A DNA stretch of 64,000 nucleotides, from NCBI RefSeq assembly GCF_030758615.1, contig NZ_CP132381.1, positions 372,001 to 436,000 on the forward strand. Reading direction: 5' to 3'. Origin of the DNA: Gilliamella apis. Lineage in GTDB: Bacteria; Pseudomonadota; Gammaproteobacteria; Enterobacterales; Orbaceae. Positions within the stretch are counted from its first letter, which is position 1, and each line of letters begins with the position of its first letter. A program made the translations under genes and the position numbers. Below the pieces are notes generated by a model. That model did no database searches. It saw nothing but the letters and a program-made list of their open reading frames with translations, and was not told the origin of the DNA. Of this stretch, positions 27,847 to 37,669 are shown in pieces.

Positions 27847-28445
27847 TCGCGCTTATCAACTGTGCTAAGTAGTGGTGAATTAAATATCGCAACCGGTGAT
27901 ATCACTGTTTCTTGATATGGAATGTTATTACCATAACGTTCTTTTAGTTTTTGTTTAACCGCCGGCGATGATAAATTAAAATCTTTAATTGTTTGTAATT
28001 GACCAATTTTTAATTTAAGCGCTCGATTATAAATTTTCCACACTAATTCTGAACAATAAATATATTTGTCATCCCAACCAAACCAAATATCGTAAGGTTT
28101 ATTTTCAAATTTATGGGCGACTTGTTTTAAACTGGTAATTTCTTGCTGAGATAATGGATGATTTTTTAATCGTTTAATCACATATGTTTTATTTTTGCCA
28201 CGATTTATCCATTTATCTAACGGGGTATAAATAACTTTACTTGCGGCTTCAAAAACATAAGGTTTGCCATTTTTAATAAAAATTATTCCTACATGACTAT
28301 AAGGTGAATTTGTTGCTTGCTCAATGGCTTTACTTTGGTTTGATTGAGAAGATTGGAAAATAATATCGCCATCGTGTGGCTGATAATTTGCTATAGCTGT
28401 GTAACTAGCGAAAAGTAAACTAAAAATGAAAATAAAACGCATCAT
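27843..28445 (-). CDS. yiiX: YiiX-like periplasmic cysteine hydrolase (permuted NlpC/P60 family)
   Basis: A 200-residue protein with a signal peptide (about 1-19, cleavage near AIA-NY). It matches YiiX along its length. The permuted papain-like residues are His51 (YSHVGI), Glu66 (VFEAASKV) and Cys131 ([13 protein letters not shown]). The family acts on amide or thioester bonds, in the envelope in this case; the substrate is not known. The stop overlaps rnhB by 4 bp. Confidence 0.88.
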   Translation of the reverse strand: MMRFIFIFSLLFASYTAIANYQPHDGDIIFQSSQSNQSKAIEQATNSPYSHVGIIFIKNGKPYVFEAASKVIYTPLDKWINRGKNKTYVIKRLKNHPLSQQEITSLKQVAHKFENKPYDIWFGWDDKYIYCSELVWKIYNRALKLKIGQLQTIKDFNLSSPAVKQKLKERYGNNIPYQETVISPVAIFNSPLLSTVDKRD

Positions 28446-28484
28446 CTATTATCTAAATAGTTGTAATTAAGATAATAGTATAAG

Positions 28485-28525
28485 CGAAAACAGCTACTTA
28501 ACAAAATTTTTCAGTAGCTGTTAAA
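28485..28525 (-). terminator. Hairpin terminator after ndh
   Basis: AACAGCTACT and AGTAGCTGTT (28489-28498 and 28513-28522) form a perfect 10-bp stem just after the ndh stop. On the minus strand it is followed by TTTTCG, a short T-run. Confidence 0.6.
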
Positions 28526-28538
28526 TATTTTTTAGCAA

Positions 28539-29828
28539 TTAATCACGATTACTAAAAATCGAAGTTGATTTGGTTTTATACATAAATTTGCTGGCACTGG
28601 CAAAACGAATAGTTTTAAAAATACCAAGTAAGCTTGCTTGATGCATACGATAGAGTAGTTTGTGGATCATTAAAGCGAAAAATCCTTTCACTCCCATTTC
28701 ACTATTACCAATTAATTTGACTACACCTTCAGCGGTATCATGTAATGAAATCACAGTACCTTTATCAGTATATTTAAATGTTTTTAATGATTGGTTGTTT
28801 AATAATCTAACGATATTTTCATAGCAAACTTTTGCCATTTGATGAGCTGCTTGAGCGGTAGGTGGTGAAGCATGACCATTGTCTTGCATTGCGTATGCGC
28901 AATCACCAATAACAAAAATACTGTCATCACGAGATGTTTGTAATGTTGGTTTTACCACTAATTGATTTGATCGGCTTGATTCTAGACCTGCGATCTCTTT
29001 TAAATAATCAGGAGCTTTAACGCCAGCAGTCCAAATCATCATATCGGCTTTAATGGTTTCACCTTCTTTCGGATAAAATCCATCGCTTTCCGCTTTAGTA
29101 ATCATAGTATTGGTTAATACATGAATCCCTTGTTTTTTAAGTGTTTTAGTAATACTAGCTGCGGTTTTTTCTGGTAAAGCCGGTAAAATACGATCGGTTG
29201 CTTCAATGACTGAAACATCTAATAGATCGGAACACATTTTATTACGACCGCAAGCACCAAATGTTTCCACCATATGAGGTAGTTCAGAAGCTAATTCGAC
29301 TCCAGTCGCCCCACCGCCAACGATAGCAATATGAATTTTATCTTCTTTTGTGGTTTGATCGTCATCAATGATCGAACAAAAACCAGTAAATTTATTAATT
29401 AAGGTTTCACGTAGGCGAATAGCAGCATTTTGGTCATCTAAGAAGATACAATGTTCTTTCACTCCAGGGGTACCAAAGTCATTGGAGGTGCTACCAATAG
29501 CAATAACTAAAATATCATAATCAACAAGAACAGTTTCATCGTTATGATTGATAATGCTAATTTGCTTTTGGTTGCGATCAAGGTTGGTGAAGGTACCTTG
29601 AGTAAATTCGAAATTATGCTGTTGTCCTTGCGATGCATAATAAATATTATCAACTTGCTCATCAAGTACACCAGTTGCTACTTCATGTAATAGTGGTTTC
29701 CATAAATGATAACTGTTTTTATCAATTAAGGTAATTTGAGCTTTATCCGTTTTGCCTAATTTATCGCCTAGGTCGGTAGCAAGCTCTAAACCGCCAGCAC
29801 CACCGCCAATAATAATTATTTTTTGCAT
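28539..29828 (-). CDS. ndh: Type II NADH dehydrogenase
   Basis: A 429-residue membrane-associated flavoprotein passing electrons from NADH to quinone without pumping protons. The FAD motif is IIIGGGAGGLELATDLG at the start, the NAD motif IAIVGGGATGVELASELP near 170, with VIGDCAYAMQ and PPTAQAAHQMAK later. The C-terminal segment is amphipathic, as expected for membrane attachment. Single gene. Confidence 0.96.
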   Translation of the reverse strand: MQKIIIIGGGAGGLELATDLGDKLGKTDKAQITLIDKNSYHLWKPLLHEVATGVLDEQVDNIYYASQGQQHNFEFTQGTFTNLDRNQKQISIINHNDETVLVDYDILVIAIGSTSNDFGTPGVKEHCIFLDDQNAAIRLRETLINKFTGFCSIIDDDQTTKEDKIHIAIVGGGATGVELASELPHMVETFGACGRNKMCSDLLDVSVIEATDRILPALPEKTAASITKTLKKQGIHVLTNTMITKAESDGFYPKEGETIKADMMIWTAGVKAPDYLKEIAGLESSRSNQLVVKPTLQTSRDDSIFVIGDCAYAMQDNGHASPPTAQAAHQMAKVCYENIVRLLNNQSLKTFKYTDKGTVISLHDTAEGVVKLIGNSEMGVKGFFALMIHKLLYRMHQASLLGIFKTIRFASASKFMYKTKSTSIFSNRD

Positions 29829-30163
29829 ATTTTAAGCCTTATTATTTCAATTAAAAAATATCATACTAAATAAGTAGGTTTTTATCTATTTCTTTTGACT
29901 GATAACATTTATAAATAAAATCTATTAAAATGATGGTTTACAATTATTGAAATTTATCTAAGGCTAAAATAGAATAATCTGTAATATAGTTGTAAATAAT
30001 TCCTTCTAATTGTTATTTGAGCATAAAATATAGCTTTGATTGTTTAAATTCAGCACGATATCCCATGATATAATATTTGTAATTGAAGTATGCTAATTCT
30101 TTATTACATACAATTATCCTAGTTGTTTAGGTCTTATCTGATACTTATTAATCTAAAAAATAT
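29829..30163. other. Divergent intergenic region ndh / HlyD
   Basis: 335 bp, strongly AT-rich, without an open frame, hairpin or convincing operator. A TATAAT-like element near 30069 lacks a well-spaced -35. Confidence 0.55.
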
Positions 30164-31135
30164 ATGAATAAAAAAATTTTTATTGTAGTTGCATTGATTG
30201 TTATTTTAATTTCAATGACGATTTTAATTCGTGCTCATAGTAGCCAGCTAATTTTGCAAGGTGAAGTGGATGCACCTAATGTTAGCATTTCCTCAAAAGC
30301 AAAGGGGCGAGTGCAGACTATTCATGTCAATCGAGGTGATGATGTTAAGCAAAATGACATCTTAATTACACTCGATAGTCCTGAATTGTTAGCGCAAGTT
30401 AAAGCCGCTGAAGCAGCTAGAGAGCAAGCGCAAGCACAAGTGCAACTTTCTCAAAATGGTACTCGTGAAGAGAGTATTCGTTATTATGAAGCATTACTTG
30501 AACAAGCTAAAGTTGCTTACGATAATGCTTCTAAAGAATACAATCGTAACAAAGCGATTTCGGCCAAAGGCTTTGTCTCGCAATCAATATTAGATAGTGC
30601 GCTAAAAACTCGCGATGCGGCTTATCAACAAGTGTTGTCAGCTCAAGCTAATTTAGATCAAGCCAAAAATGGCGATCGGGTTGAACAACGTGAAATCTAT
30701 AATGCTAAATTAAAAGAAGCTGAAGAGCAGCTTAAACAACTACAGATCCAATATGATGATTTGCAAGTTAAAGCGCCAGTAGATGGGGAAGTAGGTTCAA
30801 TTCCTGCTGAAGTTGGCGAGCTATTTAATCCTAATAGTCCACTATTAACGGTTATTCGCTTACCACAAGCTTATTTTGTGTTTAATCTGCGTGAAAATAT
30901 TATGCCTAATATTCACAAAGGTGATCATGTTAAGCTGGAAGTTCCTGCGCTTGGTAATAAAGAAATTGAAGCTGAAATTCGTTTTATTGCACCAATGGGA
31001 GATTATGCGACTAAACGGGCAACGCGAGCGACGGGTGATTTTGATTTAAAAACGTTTGAAATTAGACTTTATCCAACTAAACCTGTAGAAGGCTTACGTG
31101 CAGGTATGAGTACATTATGGAAAATCGACGACTAA
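30164..31135 (+). CDS. HlyD-family periplasmic adaptor (YhiI-like)
   Basis: A 323-residue membrane-fusion protein: one N-terminal membrane anchor (about 5-23), a biotinyl-lipoyl-like strand pair (GEVDAPNVSISSKAKGRVQTI and VKAPVDGEVGSI), a long Ala/Glu/Gln-rich coiled-coil hairpin (about 75-205) and a beta-barrel domain. Such adaptors join an inner-membrane transporter to an outer-membrane channel. It overlaps the first permease gene by 19 bp. No strong ribosome site precedes it. Confidence 0.88.
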   Translation: MNKKIFIVVALIVILISMTILIRAHSSQLILQGEVDAPNVSISSKAKGRVQTIHVNRGDDVKQNDILITLDSPELLAQVKAAEAAREQAQAQVQLSQNGTREESIRYYEALLEQAKVAYDNASKEYNRNKAISAKGFVSQSILDSALKTRDAAYQQVLSAQANLDQAKNGDRVEQREIYNAKLKEAEEQLKQLQIQYDDLQVKAPVDGEVGSIPAEVGELFNPNSPLLTVIRLPQAYFVFNLRENIMPNIHKGDHVKLEVPALGNKEIEAEIRFIAPMGDYATKRATRATGDFDLKTFEIRLYPTKPVEGLRAGMSTLWKIDD

Positions 31136-32256
31136 TTTTAGACTTCTGGCATCGCTTTAAAGACGCATTTAACGATGAAATCCCAGATATATTTAAGCGC
31201 TTTACTTTCCACTGGTTAATGTGGATTTTACCGCTGATTATCTTTGTGATCATCAGTAGTATCTTTTACCGAGGTGTGTTATTTGATCTGCCAGTAGGCT
31301 ATGTCGATCAAGATAAAAGTACTTTATCTCGTGAAATTGTTCGCGATCTTAATGCGGGTGCGCATGCAAATTTATTCAATTATGATAATCAGCTTGAGAG
31401 CGCAGAACGCGATTTAGAAAAAGCAAAAATCTACGCTATTTTGTATATTCCACCTAATTTTGAAGCTGATGTGTTAGCGGGTCGTCAACCAACGCCGATG
31501 CTCTATTATAATGCTTTATACTATAGTGCTGGCCTCTATTCTATAATGGATTATTCAGGTTTAATAGCCTCATTAAACACTCAATATCGTACCACAATGG
31601 CAACAAGTATTGGTTTGCCGGTACCGAAACTTGCACAAGTTAATTTCAATTATGATGGGCTATTTAATGCCAGTGGTAACTCAATGTACTTTCAGCAGTT
31701 TTCTGCAGTTGTACATTTATTACAATTATTTGTTGTAACAACAACTATTTATATTTTATCTCGCTTGCCTAAGCGAACTCGGCCTAATTATCCGTTTGTT
31801 TTGGGTAAATTAGCACCTTATACCATTTGGTATACTATGTTGTTAATGTTTGAAATAGCAATGTTAGTGTTATTTTCTGATGCTAGGGTATCAGGTTCTC
31901 CATTCGCCATGATGCTAGTGGTGTTTTTTTATGTAATTGCAGCACAAAGTATCGGTATTTTACTTTATTCGTTTACCAAAAATGTATTAGATGCTTATAC
32001 CTATATTGGGGTGTTAGTTGGATTGGCATTAACTTATTCGGGGGTAGTTGTGCCAGAATTGTCAATGCCATGGATAGCGAGATTTATTTCGTCCCTTGAA
32101 CCTTTAACCTATGCGCTTAATAAATTATTCGATCTATTTTTACGGCATTCTAGCTATATATCGGTATTGAAAACCTGCGCTATTTTAATGATCTATCCAA
32201 TAATTATTACAGTATTAGTAAGAAAACGTTTAGTCAAACGTTTACATTCACAGTAA
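31117..32256 (+). CDS. ABC-2 type permease 1 (YhhJ-like)
   Basis: A 379-residue ABC-2 membrane protein: TM1 near 30-52, a large periplasmic domain (LPVGYVDQDKSTLSREIVRDLNAG and onward), then a cluster of five helices at about 195-375. This is the layout of drug- or polymer-exporting YhhJ/YbhR permeases. It overlaps the adaptor gene and is followed 14 bp later by a second permease. No ATP-binding protein is encoded next to it. Confidence 0.87.
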   Translation: MENRRLILDFWHRFKDAFNDEIPDIFKRFTFHWLMWILPLIIFVIISSIFYRGVLFDLPVGYVDQDKSTLSREIVRDLNAGAHANLFNYDNQLESAERDLEKAKIYAILYIPPNFEADVLAGRQPTPMLYYNALYYSAGLYSIMDYSGLIASLNTQYRTTMATSIGLPVPKLAQVNFNYDGLFNASGNSMYFQQFSAVVHLLQLFVVTTTIYILSRLPKRTRPNYPFVLGKLAPYTIWYTMLLMFEIAMLVLFSDARVSGSPFAMMLVVFFYVIAAQSIGILLYSFTKNVLDAYTYIGVLVGLALTYSGVVVPELSMPWIARFISSLEPLTYALNKLFDLFLRHSSYISVLKTCAILMIYPIIITVLVRKRLVKRLHSQ

Positions 32257-32270
32257 GAGGCTATATTGGC

Positions 32271-33458
32271 ATGCTTAAGCTATTTCTATCTTCAGCAGTA
32301 AAAATGTTTTTTTATATGCTAATGCGACCAATGTGGCTGTTGCTATTAGTATCTGTCTCGTTAATGAGTTTAGTCTATGTGAATGGTACCATCACCAATT
32401 TGCCGGTTGCGATTGTTGATCAAGATCATACTACCACCAGTCGAAGTCTGATTCGTTCTTTAAATACCAGTTCCAAAATTGATGTGCTTACTTATGAAAA
32501 TTCATTGCAAGCCTATGATGATATTAACAGCCGTAAGTTATTTGCGGTGTTCACCATTCCGCGGGATTTTGAAAAGCGACTATTGAATGGTGAAGATGTA
32601 ACAATCCCTGCTTATGGTGATGCCTCCAGCCGTTTAGCAAATGGTCTGATACAGGTGGATATTAGAGGAATATATCAACAAATATTGACCGAATATAATA
32701 CCCGTGTGATGCGGAATAGTGGTTTTTCTGATCCACAAATTAATATCATATTATCACCAATTAAAGGGCAAACTATGCCGCTTTATAATGCTGGTATCAG
32801 TTTTGCAGCGATAACGTTTCCTGGCTTGTTAGTCATGTTATTGCAACATACCTTTTTAATAGCAACAACACGAACTAATCTAACTTTGCATTCACTGCCA
32901 CAAGGAAAACCACCAAAAATTGTCATATTTGGTAGCTTGTGTGGTCTTATTCCGATATGGCTATTTTTGTCTTTAGTCCTATTTGGATTATGGCCATGGG
33001 TGCTTGGTTATCGGCAATTAGCTAGCATTCCAGCTATTTTGGTGATGACATTTCCGCTATTATTAGGCGTATTAGGCTTAAGTAAATTACTGACTGAATG
33101 TTTACATCGAACCGAGATGATTTACTTAACTTTAGCTTTTTTGACAACACCGGTATTTTATCTATCCGGTACCATATGGCCACTTGATGCCATGCCGTTA
33201 TGGGTACAAACGGTATCACGGATGTTACCATCAACTTGGGCAACCAATATGATTGCTGGAGTAAATCAGATGGGATTAGGTTTGTCAGATAATTTATTTA
33301 ATATCTTTATGATTCTATTTCTTGGTGCAATTTATGGTTCGTTAGGCTTTTTTATTGCAGCATTGCGAGAGGGTAAAATCAGAGGATACATCAGAAAAAT
33401 AAAGAAATTTATGCATTCCAATAATAAAAAAATTGATAATAAACCATCTATTAGTTAG
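32271..33458 (+). CDS. ABC-2 type permease 2 (YhhJ-like)
   Basis: A 395-residue homolog of the preceding permease with the same domain order (LPVAIVDQDHTTTSRSLIRSLNTS matches VGYVDQDKSTLSREIVRDLNAG). The C-terminus is Lys/Asn-rich. The two permeases probably pair as a heterodimer. An AGAGG site precedes its ATG. The tripartite exporter would still need an ATPase from elsewhere in the genome. Confidence 0.87.
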   Translation: MLKLFLSSAVKMFFYMLMRPMWLLLLVSVSLMSLVYVNGTITNLPVAIVDQDHTTTSRSLIRSLNTSSKIDVLTYENSLQAYDDINSRKLFAVFTIPRDFEKRLLNGEDVTIPAYGDASSRLANGLIQVDIRGIYQQILTEYNTRVMRNSGFSDPQINIILSPIKGQTMPLYNAGISFAAITFPGLLVMLLQHTFLIATTRTNLTLHSLPQGKPPKIVIFGSLCGLIPIWLFLSLVLFGLWPWVLGYRQLASIPAILVMTFPLLLGVLGLSKLLTECLHRTEMIYLTLAFLTTPVFYLSGTIWPLDAMPLWVQTVSRMLPSTWATNMIAGVNQMGLGLSDNLFNIFMILFLGAIYGSLGFFIAALREGKIRGYIRKIKKFMHSNNKKIDNKPSIS

Positions 33459-33529
33459 TGCTAATGGATGAATATACTATCAATTACTGATATGATGAAT
33501 GATTGATTTTTTCGCAAAAAAACAGTTAT

Positions 33530-34432
33530 ATGGCCAATAAATGTTATCCATGGATTATTAGTTTACGTCCGAAAACATTAGCTTTATCGTTTTCTGCTAT
33601 TTTGTTGGGCAATGCGCTTGCCTATTGGCAACATTCTTTTGATCTAATTATTATGTTGTTAGCAATGATTACTGCAGCGTTGTTACAAATTTTATCAAAT
33701 TTAGCCAACGATTATGGTGATGCGGTTAAAGGTGGCGATAAACACAATTTAATCGGCCATCAACGTGGTTTACAGCTAGGTCTAATCACTCTTAATCAGT
33801 TAAAAATAGCTATCTGGATCACCATTATATTGTGTGTTTGCTCTGGATTGACTCTACTTTGGTTAGCCTGTAATAACGCTTATCAATTATTAATTTTTAT
33901 CTTATTAGGTTTATCTTCAATCATCGCAGCAATTACTTATACCGTTGGTAAAAAACCTTATGGCTATATTGGCTTAGGTGATCTATCGGTGTTAATCTTC
34001 TTTGGCTTAGTTGGTGTGATGGGCAGTTATTATTTACAGACTAAAACTTTATCGGCATCAATCGTTTTTCCTGCAATAGCTAGTGGTTTGTTGGCAGTGG
34101 GAGTGCTGAATATTAATAATTTGCGTGATTATGAAAGTGATAAACGACATCATAAACGGACTTTGATTGTGCTGATTGGTAAAACTTATGGTTGTTGTTA
34201 TCAGTTAGTTTTGTTAATTGTATCATTATGTTTCTTTGGTTTATTTGCTTATCAACAGTTACACACTTATTGCAGTGGTATCTTTTTATTAACACTGCCG
34301 TTGTATCTTAAACATATGTACATGGTGTTTAAATTTAATACGAATAAAGACGCTGTGCCACTATTAGTACAAATGGTCAAACTTGCTTTATTGACTAATT
34401 TACTTTATTGTTTAGGTATTATTTTGAGCTAG
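33530..34432 (+). CDS. menA: 1,4-dihydroxy-2-naphthoate octaprenyltransferase
   Basis: About 300 residues of a UbiA-superfamily membrane prenyltransferase that makes demethylmenaquinone. The aspartate-rich motif NLANDYGDAVKGGDK and the second motif NINNLRDYESDKRHHKRTL bind the prenyl diphosphate with Mg2+. SLRPKTLALSFSAILLGNALAYWQ is the typical start. I choose ATG 33530; a TTG nine codons upstream (33503) is possible. It precedes rraA, as in E. coli. Confidence 0.95.
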   Translation: MANKCYPWIISLRPKTLALSFSAILLGNALAYWQHSFDLIIMLLAMITAALLQILSNLANDYGDAVKGGDKHNLIGHQRGLQLGLITLNQLKIAIWITIILCVCSGLTLLWLACNNAYQLLIFILLGLSSIIAAITYTVGKKPYGYIGLGDLSVLIFFGLVGVMGSYYLQTKTLSASIVFPAIASGLLAVGVLNINNLRDYESDKRHHKRTLIVLIGKTYGCCYQLVLLIVSLCFFGLFAYQQLHTYCSGIFLLTLPLYLKHMYMVFKFNTNKDAVPLLVQMVKLALLTNLLYCLGIILS

Positions 34433-34521
34433 CTCACGTTTATTCCAAATTTATATCGTTTTACTTCATGTTAGCGTTATACTAGAATCGAATAGATATT
34501 ACTGTATAAGGAGACTCGACC

Positions 34522-35013
34522 ATGGAATTTGATACATCAATTCTTTGCGATTACTACCCAGAAGATGTGAACGTTGTCGAACCGATATTTAGTAACTTTG
34601 GTGGTGTGGCTTCATTTTCTGGCCAAGTTGTCACCGTTAAATGTTTTGAAGATAACGGCATTTTGTACGAAGTGTTACAATCCAATGGTGCAGGGAAAGT
34701 ATTGGTTATTGATGGCGGTGGTTCGGTGCGTCGAGCATTGATAGATGCCGAATTGATTGATATTGCCCTACAAAACCAATGGGAAGGCATTATTGTTTAT
34801 GGTGCAGTGCGCCAAGTAGATTATCTTGCTGATGCTGAAATTGGTATTCAAGCACTAGCTGCAATTCCTGTTGGTGCAGAAGATCAAGGTGTTGGCGAAG
34901 TTGATATTCGTGTCAATTTTGGCGGTGTAACTTTCTTCTCGGGTGATTTTGTTTATGCTGATAATACTGGCATTATCTTATCTGAAATTGCACTTGAAGT
35001 AGACGATAAATAA
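34522..35013 (+). CDS. rraA: Regulator of ribonuclease activity A
   Basis: A 163-residue protein nearly superimposable on E. coli RraA, which binds RNase E and damps mRNA decay. Family motifs: [36 protein letters not shown] and [21 protein letters not shown]. An AGGAG site lies before the ATG; 89 bp after menA. Confidence 0.96.
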   Translation: MEFDTSILCDYYPEDVNVVEPIFSNFGGVASFSGQVVTVKCFEDNGILYEVLQSNGAGKVLVIDGGGSVRRALIDAELIDIALQNQWEGIIVYGAVRQVDYLADAEIGIQALAAIPVGAEDQGVGEVDIRVNFGGVTFFSGDFVYADNTGIILSEIALEVDDK

Positions 35014-35043
35014 CTTGGTTCTTCTTCGTTATTATTTTTAAAA

Positions 35044-35073
35044 TAAACCGCAGTATTTTTACAGCGGTTTTTT
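35044..35073 (+). terminator. Bidirectional terminator between rraA and dprA
   Basis: AAACCGC and GCGGTTT pair around a 12-base loop, followed by a T-run, between the convergent rraA and dprA. Confidence 0.78.
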
Positions 35074-35111
35074 ATGTTGAAAAAACCCGTTCCTCAATTT
35101 TTTCGATAACT

Positions 35112-36212
35112 TTATATCGTGCGGTTACGAATATAGCCTCCAGTGACGGTGATAATTAAGCCAGCTATTTCCATATCTAATAATTTAATGGTTAACTCAG
35201 GAATGGGTAAATCAACTAGCGTAGCGATTGTATCAACAGCAATAGGCTGATGATGAATAACAGCAAAAATTTCTGGATATAAAACGGTATTACCCTCTTT
35301 GTTTTCATGATTATTCTGTCGATTAAGTGATGATAAAAAGCCACTATAATGTTCTAAAATATCGGTTGGTTTAGTAACCAGATAAGCGCCTTGTTGGATT
35401 AAATAATGGCTACCATGGCTATTTGGATTATCAATATCACCAGGTAAAGCAAAAACATCACGATTCTGCTCAAGAGCATAACGTGCGGTAATAAGTGAAC
35501 CACTTTGCTCAGAAGCTTCAAGCACAAATGTCCCTAAGCTCAATCCACTAATAATTCGATTTCGACGAGGAAAGTATACTGCTCTTGCTTTTTCAAATGG
35601 GCTGAATTCTGAAATGAGCGCTCCATTTTGAGCTAAAATATCATTTGCCAATCTTAGATTGGCGCGTGGTGTAATTTCCGCTAAACCGCTACCTAATACA
35701 GCAATGGTATTGCCGGATACTTCTAGTGCACCACGATGACAAATGGCATCTAAACCGAGAGCGAGCCCACTAGTAACAGTTAAACCATTAATGGCTAATT
35801 CGCTAGCAAAATAGCGCCCCCACTGTGCGCCATATTCACTAAATTCACGACTACCCACCATTGCAATTTGTGGAGAGTGTAATAGTTGTTTATTACCCAT
35901 AACAAATAGCAATAACGGTGGTGAACTGATTTGTTTAAGTAATGTTGGATAATCTGAGTCACAATAAGCAATCAAATGTTTAGCTGGGTTAGCAGTAGCT
36001 AACCAATCAAGGATGGGTTCAAAATGAAGATAGGAAATGGCAAAAAAACGACTTTGAAGAGTTTTACAAACGCCTATCTTTTCCAATAATAGTGGTACAT
36101 TATTTATTTTATTAGGTAGACCAGCACTAAAATATAGACCTATTTTTTCAAAATATCTTATTCTTTTATGGCCAAGCATTGAAATTCGCAATAAAAATTC
36201 ATATTTACTCAT
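35112..36212 (-). CDS. dprA: DNA processing protein DprA (Smf)
   Basis: About 366 residues. The central Rossmann-like DprA domain has MVGSREFSEYGAQWGRYFA, TSGLALGLDAICHRGAL and AVLGSGLAEITPRAN, and a C-terminal winged-helix-like part follows (AVIHHQPIAVDTIATLVDLPIPELTIKLLDME). DprA loads RecA on incoming single-stranded DNA in transformation. I start at ATG 36212, which has AAGGACT upstream; the frame stays open 12 codons further. With pilW this hints at competence, though that is not shown. Confidence 0.93.
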   Translation of the reverse strand: MSKYEFLLRISMLGHKRIRYFEKIGLYFSAGLPNKINNVPLLLEKIGVCKTLQSRFFAISYLHFEPILDWLATANPAKHLIAYCDSDYPTLLKQISSPPLLLFVMGNKQLLHSPQIAMVGSREFSEYGAQWGRYFASELAINGLTVTSGLALGLDAICHRGALEVSGNTIAVLGSGLAEITPRANLRLANDILAQNGALISEFSPFEKARAVYFPRRNRIISGLSLGTFVLEASEQSGSLITARYALEQNRDVFALPGDIDNPNSHGSHYLIQQGAYLVTKPTDILEHYSGFLSSLNRQNNHENKEGNTVLYPEIFAVIHHQPIAVDTIATLVDLPIPELTIKLLDMEIAGLIITVTGGYIRNRTI

Positions 36213-36370
36213 TACAGTCCTTTTATATACATCGTTAGCTTGAACCATATCTAGAATTGATTAGATATATTTTACCAATAGCCAACTAAGGCTATTCATG
36301 GGCATAATAAATGTTTACAATGTATACGAAATTGAGAAAACACCAAATTGAGGAGTAGATCGAAGAATTT

Positions 36371-36883
36371 ATGGCTATTTTACCGGTATTACGTTTCCCA
36401 GACGAACGACTTCGCACAGTCGCTAAGCCTGTCTCTAATTTTACACCTGAGCTACAAGAAATTATCGATAATATGGTTGAAACCATGTACGCTGAACATG
36501 GCATTGGGCTTGCCGCAACGCAAGTTGATGTGCATGAGCAAATTATTGTCATTGACGTGTCAGAAGATAAAAGCCAACTTTATGTGATTATTAATCCAGA
36601 AGTGATTAGTCAAGAGGGTGAAACAGGCATTGAAGAAGGATGCTTATCGATACCTGACTGCCGTGGATTTGTGCCTAGATCGGAAAAAATCAAGATTAAA
36701 GCGTTAGATCGTAATGGTAATCCTTACGAAATCGATGCTGATGAATTGTTAGCCATCTGTATACAGCATGAAATGGATCATTTAAAAGGTAAACTGTTTG
36801 TTGATTATCTCTCGCCATTAAAGCGACAACGTATTGAACAAAAGATGAGAAAACTGACTCGTGAGGAGCAGAAAAATCGATAA
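36371..36883 (+). CDS. def: Peptide deformylase
   Basis: A 170-residue metalloenzyme removing the N-formyl group from new proteins. The three motifs are [23 protein letters not shown] (metal Cys) and [13 protein letters not shown] (metal His pair and catalytic Glu). The best ribosome site, GAGGAG, lies farther upstream than usual. fmt, its usual operon partner, does not follow; a terminator comes directly after the stop. Confidence 0.97.
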   Translation: MAILPVLRFPDERLRTVAKPVSNFTPELQEIIDNMVETMYAEHGIGLAATQVDVHEQIIVIDVSEDKSQLYVIINPEVISQEGETGIEEGCLSIPDCRGFVPRSEKIKIKALDRNGNPYEIDADELLAICIQHEMDHLKGKLFVDYLSPLKRQRIEQKMRKLTREEQKNR

Positions 36884-36914
36884 AAAAAACCGCCAGCTAT
36901 TTTGGCGGTTTTTT
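36881..36914 (+). terminator. Bidirectional terminator between def and grpE
   Basis: AAAAACCGCCA and TGGCGGTTTTT form a strong stem with a short loop and T/A-run flanks; it begins at the def stop and ends 17 bp from the grpE stop. Confidence 0.88.
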
Positions 36915-36930
36915 ACTATATAGCCTAACT

Positions 36931-37515
36931 TTATTTAGCTACAATTACCATTGCTGGTCGAATTAATCGGCCATTAAGTGTATAGCCTTTTTGAATAGTA
37001 TTAACAATTTGTCCTGATTGATGTTCTGGTGATTCAACCATACTAATTGCTTGATGCAGATCAGGATTTAGCTGTGAATCAGCTGTATTGATAACTTCAA
37101 TACCAAATTTTTTGACCGTATCTAAAAATGATTTAAGTGTTAACTCTAATCCTTCTACCGTTGCTTTATGTTCAGGATTATATTTATCGGTAGATTCTAA
37201 TGCCCGTTCAAGATTATCAATCACCGGTAAAAGTTCATTTGAGAATTTTTCAAGAGCAAATTTACGTGCTTTATCAACATCTTGTTCAACACGTTTGCGT
37301 ACATTATCGATTTCAGCACGAGCACGAATCATTGCTTCACTCTCGTTTTTCTTAGCAAGTTGCAGTGCTTGTTCAAGTTCGCTAATGCGAGCATCTTTGG
37401 CCTTTAACTGATCTTCAACACTTGGTTGTGATGGGGTTTGCTCTTCAGTACTTTGCTCAGCTGGGGTTTCAATGTTTGTTTCATTTTCTGACATATTGTT
37501 CTCTTGTTCTGTCAT
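36931..37515 (-). CDS. grpE: Nucleotide exchange factor GrpE
   Basis: About 194 residues: a Glu/Thr/Gln-rich N-terminus, a long coiled coil (about 40-110) and the beta-domain (GIEVINTADSQLNPDLHQAISMV, IVNTIQKGYTLNGRLIRPAMVIVAK). It releases ADP from DnaK. I start at ATG 37515, 6 bp after GGAG; an upstream in-frame codon at 37527 lacks a site. A sigma-32 promoter lies about 45-70 bp upstream. Divergent from nadK, as in E. coli. Confidence 0.96.
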   Translation of the reverse strand: MTEQENNMSENETNIETPAEQSTEEQTPSQPSVEDQLKAKDARISELEQALQLAKKNESEAMIRARAEIDNVRKRVEQDVDKARKFALEKFSNELLPVIDNLERALESTDKYNPEHKATVEGLELTLKSFLDTVKKFGIEVINTADSQLNPDLHQAISMVESPEHQSGQIVNTIQKGYTLNGRLIRPAMVIVAK

Positions 37516-37560
37516 ACGGTACTCCAAATTTAGTCGAAAACTTAGTGAATAACAGTTATT

Positions 37561-37586
37561 ATGGGGACAAATTTTATTATTACAAG
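37561..37586 (-). promoter_or_regulatory. Sigma-32 heat-shock promoter of grpE
   Basis: On the minus strand: CTTGTAA (-35, consensus CTTGAAA), a 13-bp spacer, then CCCCATAA (-10, consensus CCCCATNT). Positions are 37586-37580 and 37566-37559. This is the heat-shock promoter pattern of grpE in enterics. Confidence 0.8.
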
Positions 37587-37669
37587 TTTAACGATAAGAT
37601 GATATCGTGTTTTTTAATTGATAACTAAAAAATAATGATACTTAAGTCAAAAATGAACAAGGATATTTT

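Noticed and set aside
29829..30163. FNR site between ndh and the HlyD gene
   Set aside because: Only single TTGAT half-sites are seen, not TTGAT-N4-ATCAA.
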